Below the pieces are notes generated by a model. It ran no database searches. It was not told where the DNA came from and was given only the letters and a program-made list of their open reading frames with translations. Of a DNA stretch of 64,000 nt, positions 30,454 to 41,866 are shown piece after piece (positions within the stretch are counted from its first letter, which is position 1; every line of letters starts with the position of its first letter). The position numbers were made by a program, and so were the translations under genes. The DNA lies in the NCBI GenBank assembly GCA_033032865.1, contig JAWHQI010000005.1, forward strand, positions 6,906,001 to 6,970,000, in the 5' to 3' direction. The DNA is from Dactylorhiza incarnata. Taxonomy: Eukaryota; Streptophyta; Magnoliopsida; Asparagales; Orchidaceae.

Positions 30454-31560
30454 TGGCTCCGACCCTGCGTTCCGCCGCCGAGACTCCTCCGGAGGATGCT
30501 ACCGACGCCCTCACTCGTCATTTGGAGACTCAGGAACAACATGTAGCCTCCATGTACGCCGCTATCCTCACTCTACACTCCAAACTCGACGCCTTCCAGC
30601 GTCCGCCGCCCCCACGTCCACCGGATCGGGATCGGTTTCCCCAGCCAATGGCGGATCCCTCCTCGGTGCCGGACCGACCATAGCGGTCGCCGGTATCACA
30701 GCCCCGACCGAACCACCCCGTCCCAATCTCTCGCTGGACCTTCCCGCTTTCTCTGGACTCGACCTCATGGGGTGGATCGTCAAGGCTGAGCAGTACTTCG
30801 ACCTCAACCACACGCTGGAATTGGACAAGGTGTCCACAGTCGTAGTGGGCCTCGATGGCTCGGCCCTCTACTTTGTCTGGTGGCTTCGCCAAACCAACCC
30901 CCACATTTCCTAGGCCGACCTCAAACAGGAGATGATTCGCTGATACGACACGCACTATTCGGGCTCCGCCATTGAGCGTCTTTGTGGCGTTCGTCAGACT
31001 GTCAGCCTTGACGAGTACATCGATGAGTTCGTCGCCCTGGTGACTCACGTGCCCGTTTAGCCACCCGACCACTACTTGGGCTTTTTCATGCAGGGGCTTC
31101 TGCCCCACATCCGTTCGCGTCTTCGCACGCATCATCCATGCACTGTCAGCGACGCGGTTGACATGGCCCGCTTGGTGGAGGCGGATATCGGCCCCTGGGT
31201 CCCTACCGGCACAGGTAGCCACCCCAGTCTCGGCCGCCCTAGCGACCGCCCCCGACCCGGCTCCTCCGTGGCTACCTTCCAGGGGACCGCGGCCCGGGCG
31301 GCCGCCGCCCCAGCGCATCTCCAACTTCGACTCTAACGACCTTCGCAACAAGGGCCTCTGTTTCCGCTGCCGCCATGCATATGCTATCGGGCATGTATGC
31401 CCTGTCAAGGAGTTTCACGCATTGTCGGTTACTTCGACCACGAGGTCACATTGGAGGATTTCGAGGCTCTGGAGGTCTCTGAGAGCGAAGGGGCACCAGA
31501 CGTCGTGGAGTCATCTCTCCACCGCTTGGAGTTACCATGTTTTTCCATGGGTGGGGGGAT
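30454..31560 (+). pseudogene. R7 gag (Ty3-gypsy)
   Basis: The ATG at 30454 starts 'MAPTLRSAAETPPEDATDAL'. An amber stop follows at 30681 and the frame shifts. The capsid region reads 'LPAFSGLDLMGWIVKAEQYF' (about 30737), 'GVRQTVSLDEYIDEFVALV' and 'MQGLLPHIRSRL', with stops at about 30911, 30941 and 31057. A Gypsy zinc knuckle 'CFRCRHAYAIGHVC' (31361-31402) closes gag. Gag packages element RNA into cytoplasmic particles. This copy is broken. Confidence 0.8.
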
Positions 31561-31576
31561 ATCGAGCCCCTAGACC

Positions 31577-32658
31577 ATGAAGTTGATGGGCATACTGTGT
31601 GACCACCCCATTGTAATCATGATCGACAGTGGCGCAAACCACAACTTCCTCTCATCCCAATTGGCACACCAGCTCCACCTGTCCATGGTTCCTTCACCAG
31701 ATTTTTCTGTCTACCTCGGCAATGGGTGTCGCCAACCAACTCAGGGGTGTTGCGCCGCTTTCTCTTTATCGGTGGGTTCCTGCCCCGTGACTACCGAATT
31801 CAACGCCTTCTGCCTGAGTAGTATTGACGTGATCCTCGGGGTGGCCTGGCTCTGCACGCTCGGCGATGTGCGCGTCAACTGGGCGAGCATGATGATGCAG
31901 TTCCACCACCAAGGTCGGGCGTGTCGTCTAGTGGGTGACTCCGCCCTCCTCTTTTCCCCAGTCTCTTTCCGCACCATTCAATGGACCACCGACGTCGACT
32001 TCCCTGCGTGGCTCTGGCTGATGTACTCTATGGCGTCGACACCCCATCCCATCCCTGCGGACCTCCAGACGCTCCTCATCGAGTTCGACGATGTCTTCGA
32101 GGCCCCGACCAGCCTTCCACTGATTCGGCCGACCGACCACGCCATTCCACTCTTGCCAGGGACCGCGGAAGTCTCGGTCCGCCCTTATCTCTACAGCCAC
32201 ACTCAGAAGGACGAGATTGAGCGCCTTGTTCAGGAGATGCTGCTATGGGGCCTCATCCGGCCCAGTGTGAGCCCCTTCTCTAGCCCGATCCTCCTGGTGT
32301 AGAAGAAGGACGGCAGTTAGCGGTTCTGCGTCGATTACCGCGAGCTCAACAAGGCCACAGTCCTCAAAAGGTATTTATTCCAGTGTTACATGAGCTTTTG
32401 GATGAACTGCATGTCGCCTTCATCACCAAGCTGGACCTTCGGGCAGGGTACCACCAGATCTGGGTGCAGCCAGGGGACATTGCCAAGACTACCTTCTGGA
32501 CACATGATGGACACTACGAGTTCCTGGTCATGCCATTCGTCCTGACCAACAAGCCAGCTACCTTCCAGGCCACGATGAACGATATCTTCCGAGCGATACT
32601 TCGCCGCCACATTCTTGATTTCTTTGATGATATTTTGGTCTACAGTTCTTCGTGGAAA
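31577..32658 (+). pseudogene. R7 protease and first half of reverse transcriptase
   Basis: The aspartic protease shows 'IVIMIDSGANHNFLSSQLA' (active-site DSG) and 'DVILGVAWL'. Reverse transcriptase starts with '[20 protein letters not shown]' and 'ILLV', then two amber stops (about 32300 and 32318, the second where Trp is expected) around 'KKDGS' and '[10 protein letters not shown]'. After a frameshift it continues '[20 protein letters not shown]', '[20 protein letters not shown]' and the catalytic '[10 protein letters not shown]' (normally YxDD; here FFDD). R8 inserts right after 'SSWKD'. Confidence 0.85.
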
Positions 32659-32660
32659 GA
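32656..32660. repeat. R8 target-site duplication, left copy (AAAGA)
   Basis: It pairs with CAAGA at 46335-46339 (one change). The R7 reverse transcriptase frame is continuous across R8 when one copy is disregarded. Confidence 0.75.
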
Positions 32661-33864
32661 TGTTGAAAATGTTGAAGTGGAAATTTGTGTGGTTGGCGGT
32701 CTGGGGGGGGGAGACCGCGCGGTCTGGTCTGACCGCACGGTCTTGCGGTCTCCTCTGGCAGTCTGACCTCTCTGGTCTAGTCGCGGACTATTTGGCGTGA
32801 CCGCCGTTCTTCTGTCCAAGGGTGCTGAGGTGAGGCCGCGCGGTCTGGTTGTGTGACCGCGTGGCAAGCTGTCTTCTGTTCGGTGTAACCGTGCGATCTG
32901 GTGCTTGTGATCGCATGGTGGGGGCAGCCCGGTCTGGTGGCTGTCCGGTCTCTTTGTGGTGCGCGCGGACTAAGGTCTTCTTAGTCGCGCGGTCTCCGGG
33001 TTGTGTTCGCATAGCTGGTCCTTCGGCAATCTGCTGGTATATGCGGTCACAGGTGTTTGGTCGACTTGGCGGGCTGTTGTCCTAGTCGGCCTGGTGTGTT
33101 CGCGGTCTCTGGAGGAGGTCGGGTGGCGAACACAGGTGGTGAGCGTCATAACCGGGCGAGTTGTCATGATCGCGTAGCTTCTGTTGAAGTCGACAAGCTC
33201 ACTAAGCAGAAGGATCTTTTTGCTGATCGCGCGGGTTGATCGGTCTGGTCGCACGGTCAAGGTGGTGACCCTATCTCATAGGGTGGTGACTGGATCAGGT
33301 CTCACGCCTATAAATAGGAGCCACTGTAGCAACAAAATCAATCGCACCAAGTGTAAGCAGAGCTCGCGGCTAGTTCTTGCGGTCTCATTTCTTGTGATCG
33401 GTCGGTTTTGCTGATTGAACTTCTTTTGTGCAGCTTCTGCGGATTGTGCGGGTAGCCGCGATCACCTCCTCTTCTGAAGGTGTTCGGGCGGTCTCGCAGC
33501 TTGCAGTGCGGGTTGCTGGAGTTCGGGAGGATCAGTGATAGGTCGCGGGGTTCTCAGTTGGTGTTGTTCAAGTCGAAGGCAGACAGTTCGGGCGGTCTCC
33601 TTTCCTAGTCGCGCGAACTCGCAAGTCGGGCGGTCAGGCGGTCTCAGAATTTCAGACCGCTGGTTATCTTTCAGCAGTGTATTTTTTCTCCTATTTTTTG
33701 TGTACTTGCGAAATCATGTCTCGCCATGTATACCTCGCCTTGTAATGAAGTTTTCTGCTAGCATCAATAAAGATTGAAGTTGTTTTTCATGTGCTTCTGG
33801 TTGTTGGCTTGAACTTTGAGTTATACTATTCCTGCTCACTCCTAGATCTATGGAAAATTTCACA
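32661..33864 (+). repeat. R8 5' LTR
   Basis: 1204 bp with TGTTG...TTCACA ends. It is unusually GC-rich and studded with CGCGGTCTG-type repeats. TATAAATA lies at 33309-33316 and AATAAAG at 33765-33771. Confidence 0.9.
33309..33316 (+). promoter_or_regulatory. TATA box in R8 5' LTR
   Basis: TATAAATA in the context CCTATAAATAGGAGCC. The same site is at 45779-45786 in the 3' LTR. Transcription would start about 30 bp further on. Confidence 0.65.
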
Positions 33865-33877
33865 TGGTATCAGAGCC
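33865..33877 (+). other. R8 primer binding site
   Basis: TGGTATCAGAGCC directly follows the LTR and is complementary in type to the 3' end of initiator tRNA-Met. Confidence 0.85.
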
Positions 33878-33952
33878 AGGTTGGAGTGGATAGAGCAGTG
33901 ATTAACTCATAGTTGTCATCGCCTTTGTGAAGAAGGAACCAGTGGTAGAGCC

Positions 33953-34888
33953 ATGAAAGCAAGGGGTCTTGGAATTGAGATGCTCAACTCGACTAACTTC
34001 AAGAAGTGGAAGTCTTGTATGCAGAGTTATCTTCTGGGTGAGGACCTCTGGGAGGTGGTTGGAGGAGAGAGCACGGAGGAAGTTATCCTGATTGGGGATA
34101 ACAGTCATGAGGTGAGGAACTGGAGGCAGATTAATGCCAAAGCAGAGTTCGCCCTGAAAAGGGCAATATCACCTGATTTGTTCGATCACATTTTGGGGTG
34201 TGGATCAGCTGCTGAGATCTGGAGAGCCCCGGATGGTCTGTTTAACAAGAAGAATGTGGCAAGACTTCAATTCCTGGAAAATGAGCTGGCCAGATCGGCT
34301 CAAGGTGATCTTTCTATCTCTACGTTCTTCTTGAAGATGAAGAACCTGTGTGCTGAGATTTCAGCACTGGATCCTGATGAGCCAATTTCTGAGGCGAAGC
34401 TGAAGATGCACATCATCTGTGGCTTGCGGAAGGAGTATGTGGCCTTTGTGACATCGGTGCAGGGTTGGGCAAATCAACCGTCTCTGCTGGAGCTGGAAAA
34501 TCTGCTTGCGTCGCAGGAGAGTCTGGCAAGGCAGATGGCGGGGGTGTCAGTGTCTAGGGGAGAAGGCGAGGTTCTCTTCACGGGGAAGAAGAAGAAGTGG
34601 GATAAGAAGAAGAAGACCGCTGGAGGAGGCAATGAGCCTTCAACTTCTGGACAGCAGGAGAGGGGCTATGCTCCTAAGGCTGAAGGGAAGAAGAAGGGAG
34701 AAGGTCCCAAGTGCTTCAGGTGCGGGAAGCTTGGTCACATCAGGAAGGATTGCCGGGTGAATCTTCAGCCAGGGCATGTTGCTGCAGGAAAGGAGGAAGC
34801 TGAAGCCAGGCAGATTGATGGAGGATGGGGAGGAGCCTTCTCGACTTCTGTTGGAGCTGCGGCTCCTATCAACTATCAGGAGGACTAG
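33953..34888 (+). CDS. R8 gag (Copia)
   Basis: 311 aa, uninterrupted. The ATG at 33953 lies 76 bp after the primer site. The capsid part (Retrotran_gag_2/UBN2 type) shows 'MLNSTNFKKWKSCMQSYLLG', 'EDLWEVV', 'LFDHILGCGSAAEIW' and 'FFLKMKNLCAEISAL'. A basic Lys-rich stretch (about residues 212-245) precedes a canonical CCHC knuckle 'CFRCGKLGHIRKDC' (34713-34754). The frame ends at an amber codon in the exact phase of pol, where related elements have the Trp before the protease 'VDSG' motif. Gag and pol were therefore one polyprotein, split by a single-base change. Confidence 0.88.
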   Translation: MKARGLGIEMLNSTNFKKWKSCMQSYLLGEDLWEVVGGESTEEVILIGDNSHEVRNWRQINAKAEFALKRAISPDLFDHILGCGSAAEIWRAPDGLFNKKNVARLQFLENELARSAQGDLSISTFFLKMKNLCAEISALDPDEPISEAKLKMHIICGLRKEYVAFVTSVQGWANQPSLLELENLLASQESLARQMAGVSVSRGEGEVLFTGKKKKWDKKKKTAGGGNEPSTSGQQERGYAPKAEGKKKGEGPKCFRCGKLGHIRKDCRVNLQPGHVAAGKEEAEARQIDGGWGGAFSTSVGAAAPINYQED

Positions 34889-35881
34889 ATCGTGGACTCG
34901 GGGTGTGGTCATCACCTCACCGGGGACGAGTCGAAGCTTACTTCAGCACAGCCCTACTCAGGTAATAATGTCATTATAACTGCTGATAATACCGTGCATA
35001 GTGTCGAGAATGTGGGGGTTGTTTCCTTGGGCAGTGATAGAGGGACACTAACTTTGAAGAGTGTCTATCATGTGCCCGGAATGAGGAAAAACCTCTTCTC
35101 CGTGACCAACGCTGTAGACGCTGGGTATCACGTTCTATTTGGCCCAACAGAAGTGAGGTTTCTTCGAAATGTTGAAACAGTGAAAGCGGAGGTCGTTCAT
35201 GTGGGGAGAAGGGCAAAAAACTTGTTCGTTCTATCAACAAGTTCTTATGCCGACAAGATGAGGATGAATGATAGTGCCGTGATATGGCACGAGAGGTTGG
35301 GGCATGTAGGAATGGATAAGCTGAAGGCTATGGCGGTGAAAGGTCTTGTCAAGGGCCTGCCTAGTCTATCCTCCTACGGAGATGGTCATATTTGCGCAGG
35401 ATGTCAGTTCGGCAAGTCTCATCAACTACCGTTTGATAAGTCGCAAACAAGGAGTAGTGTGCCGTTGGAGTGCATCCACGGTGACTTGATGGGACCGACT
35501 GCTACCCCAAGCCTCGGAGGCAACATGTATATGCTGGTGTTGATCGATGATCACACCAGATATGTCTGGGTTTATTTCTTGAAGGAGAAGGCGGAGGCGT
35601 TTGCCAAGTTTGTAGAGTTCAATGAGCTCGTGGAGGGTCGGCTAGGTCTGCGGGTTAAGAAGCTGAGAACTGACAACGGAGGGTAGTTCACCTCTGGTGA
35701 GTTCTCTAGTTTTTGCAGGAAGGCGGGCATCTGAAGGGAGCTTACTTGTGCACATACTCCACAACAAAACGGAGTTGCAGAGCAGAAGATCCGTCATCTG
35801 ACGGAGACCTGCAAGTGTTGGCTGCATGCCAAGAGTATCCCAAAGTCCTTCTGGGCGGAGGGAATGTCTTGTGCTGCTTAC
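34889..35881 (+). pseudogene. R8 protease, finger and integrase (first part)
   Basis: In the gag frame. Protease 'IVDSGCGHHLTG' (34889 on) is followed by 'VYHVPGMRKNLFSV', the integrase finger 'WHERLGHVGMDKLKAM' ... 'CAGCQFGK', catalytic 'HGDLMGP', 'LVLIDDHTRYVWVYFLKEKA' and 'LRTDNGG' (second Asp). An amber codon at 35684 replaces the residue expected after it, and TGA follows at 35731. The TPQQNGVAEQ motif (35756 on) carries the final catalytic Glu. R9 interrupts at 35882-35886. Confidence 0.85.
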
Positions 35882-35886
35882 ATCTG
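35882..35886. repeat. R9 target-site duplication, left copy (ACATC)
   Basis: It pairs with ACGTC at 41080-41084 (one change). The R8 integrase frame resumes after it. Confidence 0.75.
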
Positions 35887-37756
35887 TTGGAACCTTAGTT
35901 TTGATTTGAGTTAGGATCCACCTTTAGTATCTAAGTTTATATCATAATATATCTTACAACTTAGATTAAATATTCTATTAAGTTAAAAGGCTGAAAATGA
36001 TATATATATATAAATAATATAGTAAGAATAATATATATATAATAATAGGCTAAATAATATAAGAGAAAATAATATAAGAGAAAATATTATAAGAGAAATT
36101 AATATAAGTTAATATAAGAGAAGAAATATATTTCATATATTAGCTGCGTTCGACGAACGTCGAACAGCGCTCAGCATTCGTCGGACGGCGCCCGACGAAC
36201 AGATCATATTTTATAGCAGCGCTCGACAGATTACAGCAGGGAAGCTGCGGTCGACGAATGACGAACAGCGGTCGATGAATTCCAACCAGAACAGCGGTCG
36301 ACGAATGACGAACAACGGTCGACGAATTCCAACAGATGTTCAAAAACAGTAAAATTAATAATCCGGTCGATGAACCAAATGATGAGCTCGACGAACATAG
36401 AGCTCCGCTAGACGAATTTCTTCCAGTAATATTTTATATTATTTAGCTTGACTAAAATATATATTTGCTATAAGATTTATTTAAAGTAATATCTTATTTA
36501 TTTTATTTATATATTGCTATATATATTGTTGATTTAACCTTACAGCGTGAAGCATTTAATGCTGTAGCCATTTGGCAGCAAAGTATTTAATACTGTAGCC
36601 GTTGCAGCAAGTCAAAGACGGCAAGTTATGTTCTCAAGGATCTGGGAAATGAAAGAGACTTTACTCCCTTCCTCTTTGGTCGGTAAGAATTCAAATTAGC
36701 CGAAAGAAGACAACAGCTCTTTTACACGACAGCAGGAAGCATTCCTTATATACAGTAGAATATATTACAGCAGAAGATATATCAGAATATATACAGTTGT
36801 TCTCTCTTAATATATATATACAGAATATATATTGCTGTACAGATCTAACATAGATATAATATATATTACAACTGCTGTACAGGAATTAGAGAACAAGGAG
36901 AAGAAAAGAAAAGGAAGAACAGAGCAAAAAGAAGAACATATCAGAATATATATTATCTTCTTTTTGCTAATCCTTTTCTTGCAGATCTTCTATACATATC
37001 CTGAGACACCAAACCAATATTACTTGCTCAGGATCTAAAAATGCAAGAAGAAGAACAGAGGATTTGCAACCAAGAGAAGGAGCCTCCACAAGCTGTCATC
37101 AAACATAATCAGACAGGGGGAGCTCTCTTCAACAACATCATCATCAAGATCCAACTGAACATCTCATCATGATCTTCAAGTGTCTTCTCAGCAAAAGAGA
37201 AGAACAACATCTGTTTTCTTTATTTATTCCTCCAATCTTGTAAAGGGTTAAAACTCCCTTCAAAAGTTTACTCCCGGTGACAGGCCACCTTAGCAAAAAC
37301 CTGCAGCTTGGTTTCTAAGCACCTGATCAAAAACTTATAGGTGAATTGGGCACCTGATCAAACCTCCATTGGTGTGCGGACACCTAAACAAAAACACCTT
37401 GGTGTGTGGGCACCAGATCAACTCTCCTAATGGATTCCTACCAGTGGGTAGAAGAGTAGATGTACCCAGTTGAGGGGAACTACAATATATCTTGTGTCAT
37501 CTGGATTGCTTGGTTTGCTTGTTGTTTTATTTCTTATTATTGCTGTGATATTTTTATATGCTTCTACTGTTTGATTTTATTTCTCAATCAGCAATCAGCA
37601 AACATCATATGTATTTATATATATCACCTATTTTGAAAGCAAACTTAAACAAGAGTTTTAACAGATAAATAAGAACTAAACTCTCCTTTCAATTGGTATC
37701 AAAGTAGGTTGATTTTATCAATCACCCTCATCAGAGGATATCAATTGTCCCTTTCA
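35887..37756 (+). repeat. R9 5' LTR
   Basis: 1870 bp with TGTTGGAACC...CCCTTTCA ends. It includes a CG-rich motif array (36140-36420), TA-rich tracts, a repeated CACCTGATCAAA block (37300-37425) and, near its end, an internal primer-site-like sequence (37694-37704). Confidence 0.88.
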
Positions 37757-37840
37757 ATTGGTATCAGAGGTGGTTGATTTTATTTTTTCAATTTCTTGCA
37801 TCTGATACTCAATTGAACCCCTTTCAATTGGTATCAGAGG
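37694..37840 (+). other. Three tandem primer-site blocks in R9
   Basis: CTTTCAATTGGTATCAAAG (37686-37704), CTTTCAATTGGTATCAGAGG (37751-37770) and CTTTCAATTGGTATCAGAGG (37821-37840) follow each other at 65 and 70 bp. The LTR of R9 ends at the second CTTTCA, so the first primer site lies inside the LTR. Confidence 0.88.
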
Positions 37841-37924
37841 AGGTTGATTTTTTTTACATAGGCTAACACCTGAAATCACAAAGATCACCTTAGTTCTTAT
37901 TTGTTTTTAAAAAGACTTTTCCAA

Positions 37925-38377
37925 ATGGCATTAGCAGAGTTTCTATTTTCAGATCCACCTTTATGTAATTTGGATAGTATTGATTTATGGCAAATTAGAA
38001 TTAAGTTATATATGAATGCCATAGATGGAAGTATTTACAAATCTGTTTTGACAGGAATTTCATCTTCAATCTCTTCATCTGATGATAAAGAAAAGTTGAT
38101 CAGTGCTGATGCCATAGCCATGGAGATATTGGCTAAATCAATGTCTCATGACATTCTTCAAAAAGTTGATGATTTCACTTCAGCAAAGGCCATCTGGAAC
38201 TCCCTCTCTAGGATGGTAAATAAATCCATTCCTACTTCTTCCACTAACTTTACTTTTGATGCAGAGCCATCATTCACTCTAAGTGAAGAAGAAGAAAAAG
38301 AAGAACAAAAAGCCAAAATTTTTTGCATGTTGGCTATATATGGTTCAGATTACAAATCTGATGCAGAATCTGAATAA
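37925..38377 (+). pseudogene. R9 gag fragment (SIRE type)
   Basis: The frame reads 'MALAEFLFSDPPLCNLDSID', 'LWQIRIKLYMNAIDGSIYKS', 'ADAIAMEILAKSMSHDILQK' and 'KAIWNSLSRMV', colinear with the first 120 residues of R12 gag. It then jumps to an acidic segment 'EEEEKEEQKAKIFCMLAIYG' that corresponds to the gag C-terminus of R12. The middle of gag, with the zinc knuckle, is deleted in frame. Confidence 0.8.
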
Positions 38378-39196
38378 GAAAAGGGAAAAGAGGTAACATC
38401 ATTTCCTAATTTTACCTCTGAAAATTTCAGATCTGTTTTCACATCACCTTGTGCAGGTCTACAAATTTCTGAAAACAGAATCAGTAAAAAGCTATTAATA
38501 AACAAATTATGTTCTGATAAAATTAAAGAAGATTTTAAAACATTAGAAAAACACATTATCTGTTTAAAAAATAAGTTCATTAAAGCTAATAAATTTGAAC
38601 AACCTGTTAAAAAGAAAATTATGTATGTTCGGCAAAATAAAAATAAATTTACAAATTCATACTTTAATGAAATAAAAAGGCCAACATACCTATCTATAAG
38701 GCAATTTTGTTTTAACAGTATAATGTTTTTACTTAAATTATAATTAAATTAAAACATCAGTTTTAAGTTTCTTTTGAATTTTCTATCATTAAAAATAATG
38801 TCAGATAGACTTCACTTTCTTACAGATTTTTTTTCTCCTAAAATCATGTTGAGCATTCTACTGTAGTTGCATTGATCAAGAATGATCATGACACTGAGTG
38901 TGAGTCTCTTCTGATTAGAGAGGATTCTATAGAAAGAAGCTATCAGATATTGTCTTTCTGATTATAAAAATTCCTAGAATCTGTTAACAGCTAGCAATTC
39001 ATTTCATTTAAATTCCTATTTTAATCAAGATTTAGGAAATTAGAAATTGCTCAGTTTTAAAAAAAAATTTAAAAATAATCTCTAACCCTTAAGCTACTCA
39101 AGACTTTTATGCTTAGGAATCCTAAACCAAATAAGGGGAGATTGTTAGAACCTAGTCTTTATTTGGATTAGGATCCCAACTCAAATATGGGGAGAT
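38378..39196 (+). pseudogene. R9 gag-pol linker and integrase scraps
   Basis: AT-rich sequence with weak similarity to the R12 coiled-coil linker (38400-38650), then a short integrase piece around 'STVVALIKNDHDTE' (about 38855). The polypurine tracts ATAAGGGGAGAT (39131-39142) and ATATGGGGAGAT (39185-39196) are each followed by an LTR-start-like TGTTRGAACC. Confidence 0.65.
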
Positions 39197-41079
39197 TGTT
39201 GGAACCTTAGTTTTGATTTGAGTTAGGATCCACCTTTAGTATCTAAGTTTATATCATTATATATCTTACAACTTAGATTAAATATCCTATTAAGTTAAAA
39301 GGCTGAAAATGATATATATATATAAATATACTAAGAATAATATATATATAATAATAGGCTAAATAATATAAGAGAAAATATTATAAGAGAAATTAATATA
39401 AGATAATATAAGAGAAGAAATATATTTCATATATTAGCTGCGTTCGACGAACGTCGAACGACGCTTAGCATTCATCGGACAGTGCCCGACGAACAGATCA
39501 TATTTTATAGCAGTGCTCGACAGATTACAGCAGGGAAGCTGCGGTCGACGAATGACGAACAATAGTCGACGAATGACGAACAACGGTTGACGAATTCAAA
39601 CCAGAACAGCGGTCGATAAATGACGAACAACGGTCGACAAATTCCAACAGATGTTCAGAAACAGTAAAATTAATAATCCGGTCGACGAACCAAATGATGA
39701 TCTCGACGAACGTAGAGCTACGCTCGACTAATTTCTTCCAGTAATATTTAATATTATTTAGCGTGACTAAAATATATATTTGCTGTAAGATTTATTTAAA
39801 GCAATATTTTATTTATTCTATTTATATATTGCTATATATATATTGTTGATTTAACCTTACAGCGTGAAGCATTTAATGTTGTAGCCGTTTGGCAGCAAAG
39901 TATTTGATATTGTAGCCGTTGCAGCAAGTCAAAGACGGCAAGTTATGTTCTCAAGGATCTGGGAAATGAAAGAGACTTTACTCCCTTCCTCTTTGGTCGG
40001 CAAGAATTCAAATTAGCCGAAAGAAGACAACAACTCTTTTACACGACAGCAGGAAGAATTCCTTATATACAACAGAATATATTACAGCAGAAGATATATC
40101 AGAATATATACATCTGTTCTCTCTTAATATATATATATATATACAGAATATATATTGCTGTACAGATCTAACATAAATAGAATATATATTACAACTGCTG
40201 TACAGGAATTAGAGAACAAGGAGAAGAAGAGAAAAAGAATAACAGAGCAAAAAGAAGAACAGATCAGAATATATATTATCTTCTTTTTGTTAATCCTTTT
40301 CTTGCAGATCTTCTATACATATCCTGAGACACCAAACCAATATTACTTGCTCAGGATCTAAAACTGCAAGAAGAAGAACAGAGGATTTGCAACCAAGAGA
40401 AGGAGCCTCCACAAGCTGTCATCAAACATAATCAGACAGGGGGAGCTCTCTTCAACAACATCATCATCAAGATCCAACTGAACATCTCATTAGGATCTTC
40501 AAGTGTCTTCTCAGCAAAAGAGAAGAACAACATCTGTTTTCTTTATTTATTCCTCCCATCTTGTAAAGGGTTAAAACTCCCTTCAAAAGTTTACTCCCGG
40601 TGACAGGCCACCTTAGCAAAAACCTGCAGCTTGGTTTATAAGCACCTGATCAAAAGCTTATAGGTAAATTGGGCACCTGATCAAACCTCTATTGGTGTGT
40701 GGACACCTGAACAAAAACACCTTGGTGTGAGGGCACCTGATCAACTCTCCTAGTGGATTCCTACCAGTGGGTAGGAGAGTAGATGTACCCAATTGAGGGG
40801 AACTACTATATATCTTGTGTCATCTGGATTGCTTGGTTTGCTTGTTGTTTTATTTCTTATTATTGCTATGATATTTTTATATGCTTCCACTGTTTGATTT
40901 TATTTCTCAATCAACAATCAGCAAACTTCTTATGTATTTATATATATCACCTATTTTGAAAGCAAACTTAAACAAGAGTTTTAACAGATAAATAAGAACT
41001 AAACTCTCCTTTCAATTGGTATCAAAGCAGGTTGATTTTATCAATCACCCTCATCAGAGGATATCAATTGTCCCTTTCA
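39197..41079 (+). repeat. R9 3' LTR
   Basis: 1883 bp, very similar to 35887-37756. It ends CCCTTTCA directly before the ACGTC target copy, which proves that the primer-site-like TGGTATCAAAG at 41018-41028 is inside the LTR. Confidence 0.88.
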
Positions 41080-41084
41080 ACGTC

Positions 41085-41866
41085 ATCAACAGAATGCCTC
41101 TCAGTCCTATCAATATGTTGACCCCGCATGAGATGATGTTCAAGGAAGAGCCAAGCGTAGCACACCTTCGGGTGTTTGGTTCCACCTGCTATGTGCACAT
41201 TCCAGATACGCTTCGAACGAAGCTAGATACAAAAGCAAGGAAGCTAGTCTTCGTGGGATATGATGATCGGAAGAAGGGCTGGAAGTGCATGGACCCGGAG
41301 ATGCGGAGATTTGTTATATCTCGCGACGTCGTGTTTGACGAGGTAACGTCTTACAAGGGTTGTTCTGGTGTTGAGCTACCAGAAAACAGGGTAGAGGAGC
41401 CGGAGACAGCTGTGGAAAATCTTCAGGTGGAGCTGCCTGTGTCACCAGGTGGTCCTTCTACTTCTAGCTCTGAGACGGAGGTTTCTGGATCAGGAAGTAG
41501 GGGGAGCGATGCTCCTAGTACGTCTGGAAGGGGAGCTAGAGAAGAAGCACCTGAGGATGTTGCGAGTTAGGGGAAGGAGCTGAGGAGATCAAAGCGAACG
41601 ATCATTGCCCCTGATCGCTATACAGGAGGAAACATGGTGAGCTTTGTCTCATGTTTCTTTGCTGGTCCCTTGGATGAGCGGGAACCAGTGAGCTTCGAGA
41701 AGGCCAAAGGCGTGGAACAGTGGGATTCAGCTATGCAGGAAGAGATGAGTGCTCTTGAGAAGAATGAGACTTGGTCTCTGGTGCCCAGGCCCAATGGTAT
41801 CACCCCTGTGACATGCAAGTGGGTCTATAAGCTTAAGAAGAAGACTGAGGGCAGTATCGAGCGATA
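41085..41866 (+). pseudogene. R8 integrase C-terminus and start of reverse transcriptase
   Basis: It continues the R8 integrase: 'INRMPLSPINMLTPHEMMFK', 'HLRVFGSTCYVHIPD', 'KARKLVFVGYDDRKKGWKCM', then a Ser/Gly/Glu-rich linker with an amber/ochre-type break at 41568. Reverse transcriptase begins 'WDSAMQEEMSALEKNETWSL' and 'VPRPNG...CKWVYKLKKK' and stops where R10 inserts (CGATA, 41862-41866). Confidence 0.85.
41862..41866. repeat. R10 target-site duplication, left copy (CGATA)
   Basis: Exact match with 43770-43774. The R8 reverse transcriptase frame resumes directly after it. Confidence 0.85.

Larger units (their letters stand above)
35887..41079 (+). mobile_element. R9: SIRE-like Copia, pol deleted, with shifted LTR boundaries
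   Basis: LTRs are at 35887-37756 and 39197-41079, with a 1.44-kb interior. The interior holds three primer-site-like blocks, a short SIRE-type gag frame, a fragment of integrase (38850-38930, close to R12 51430-51510) and two polypurine tracts 54 bp apart. It is a deletion derivative of a SIRE/Maximus-like element related to R12 and inserted in R8. Confidence 0.88.

Noticed and set aside
30530..31408. 292-residue minus-strand frame
   Set aside because: Antisense shadow of the R7 gag, which shows clear Gypsy motifs on the plus strand.
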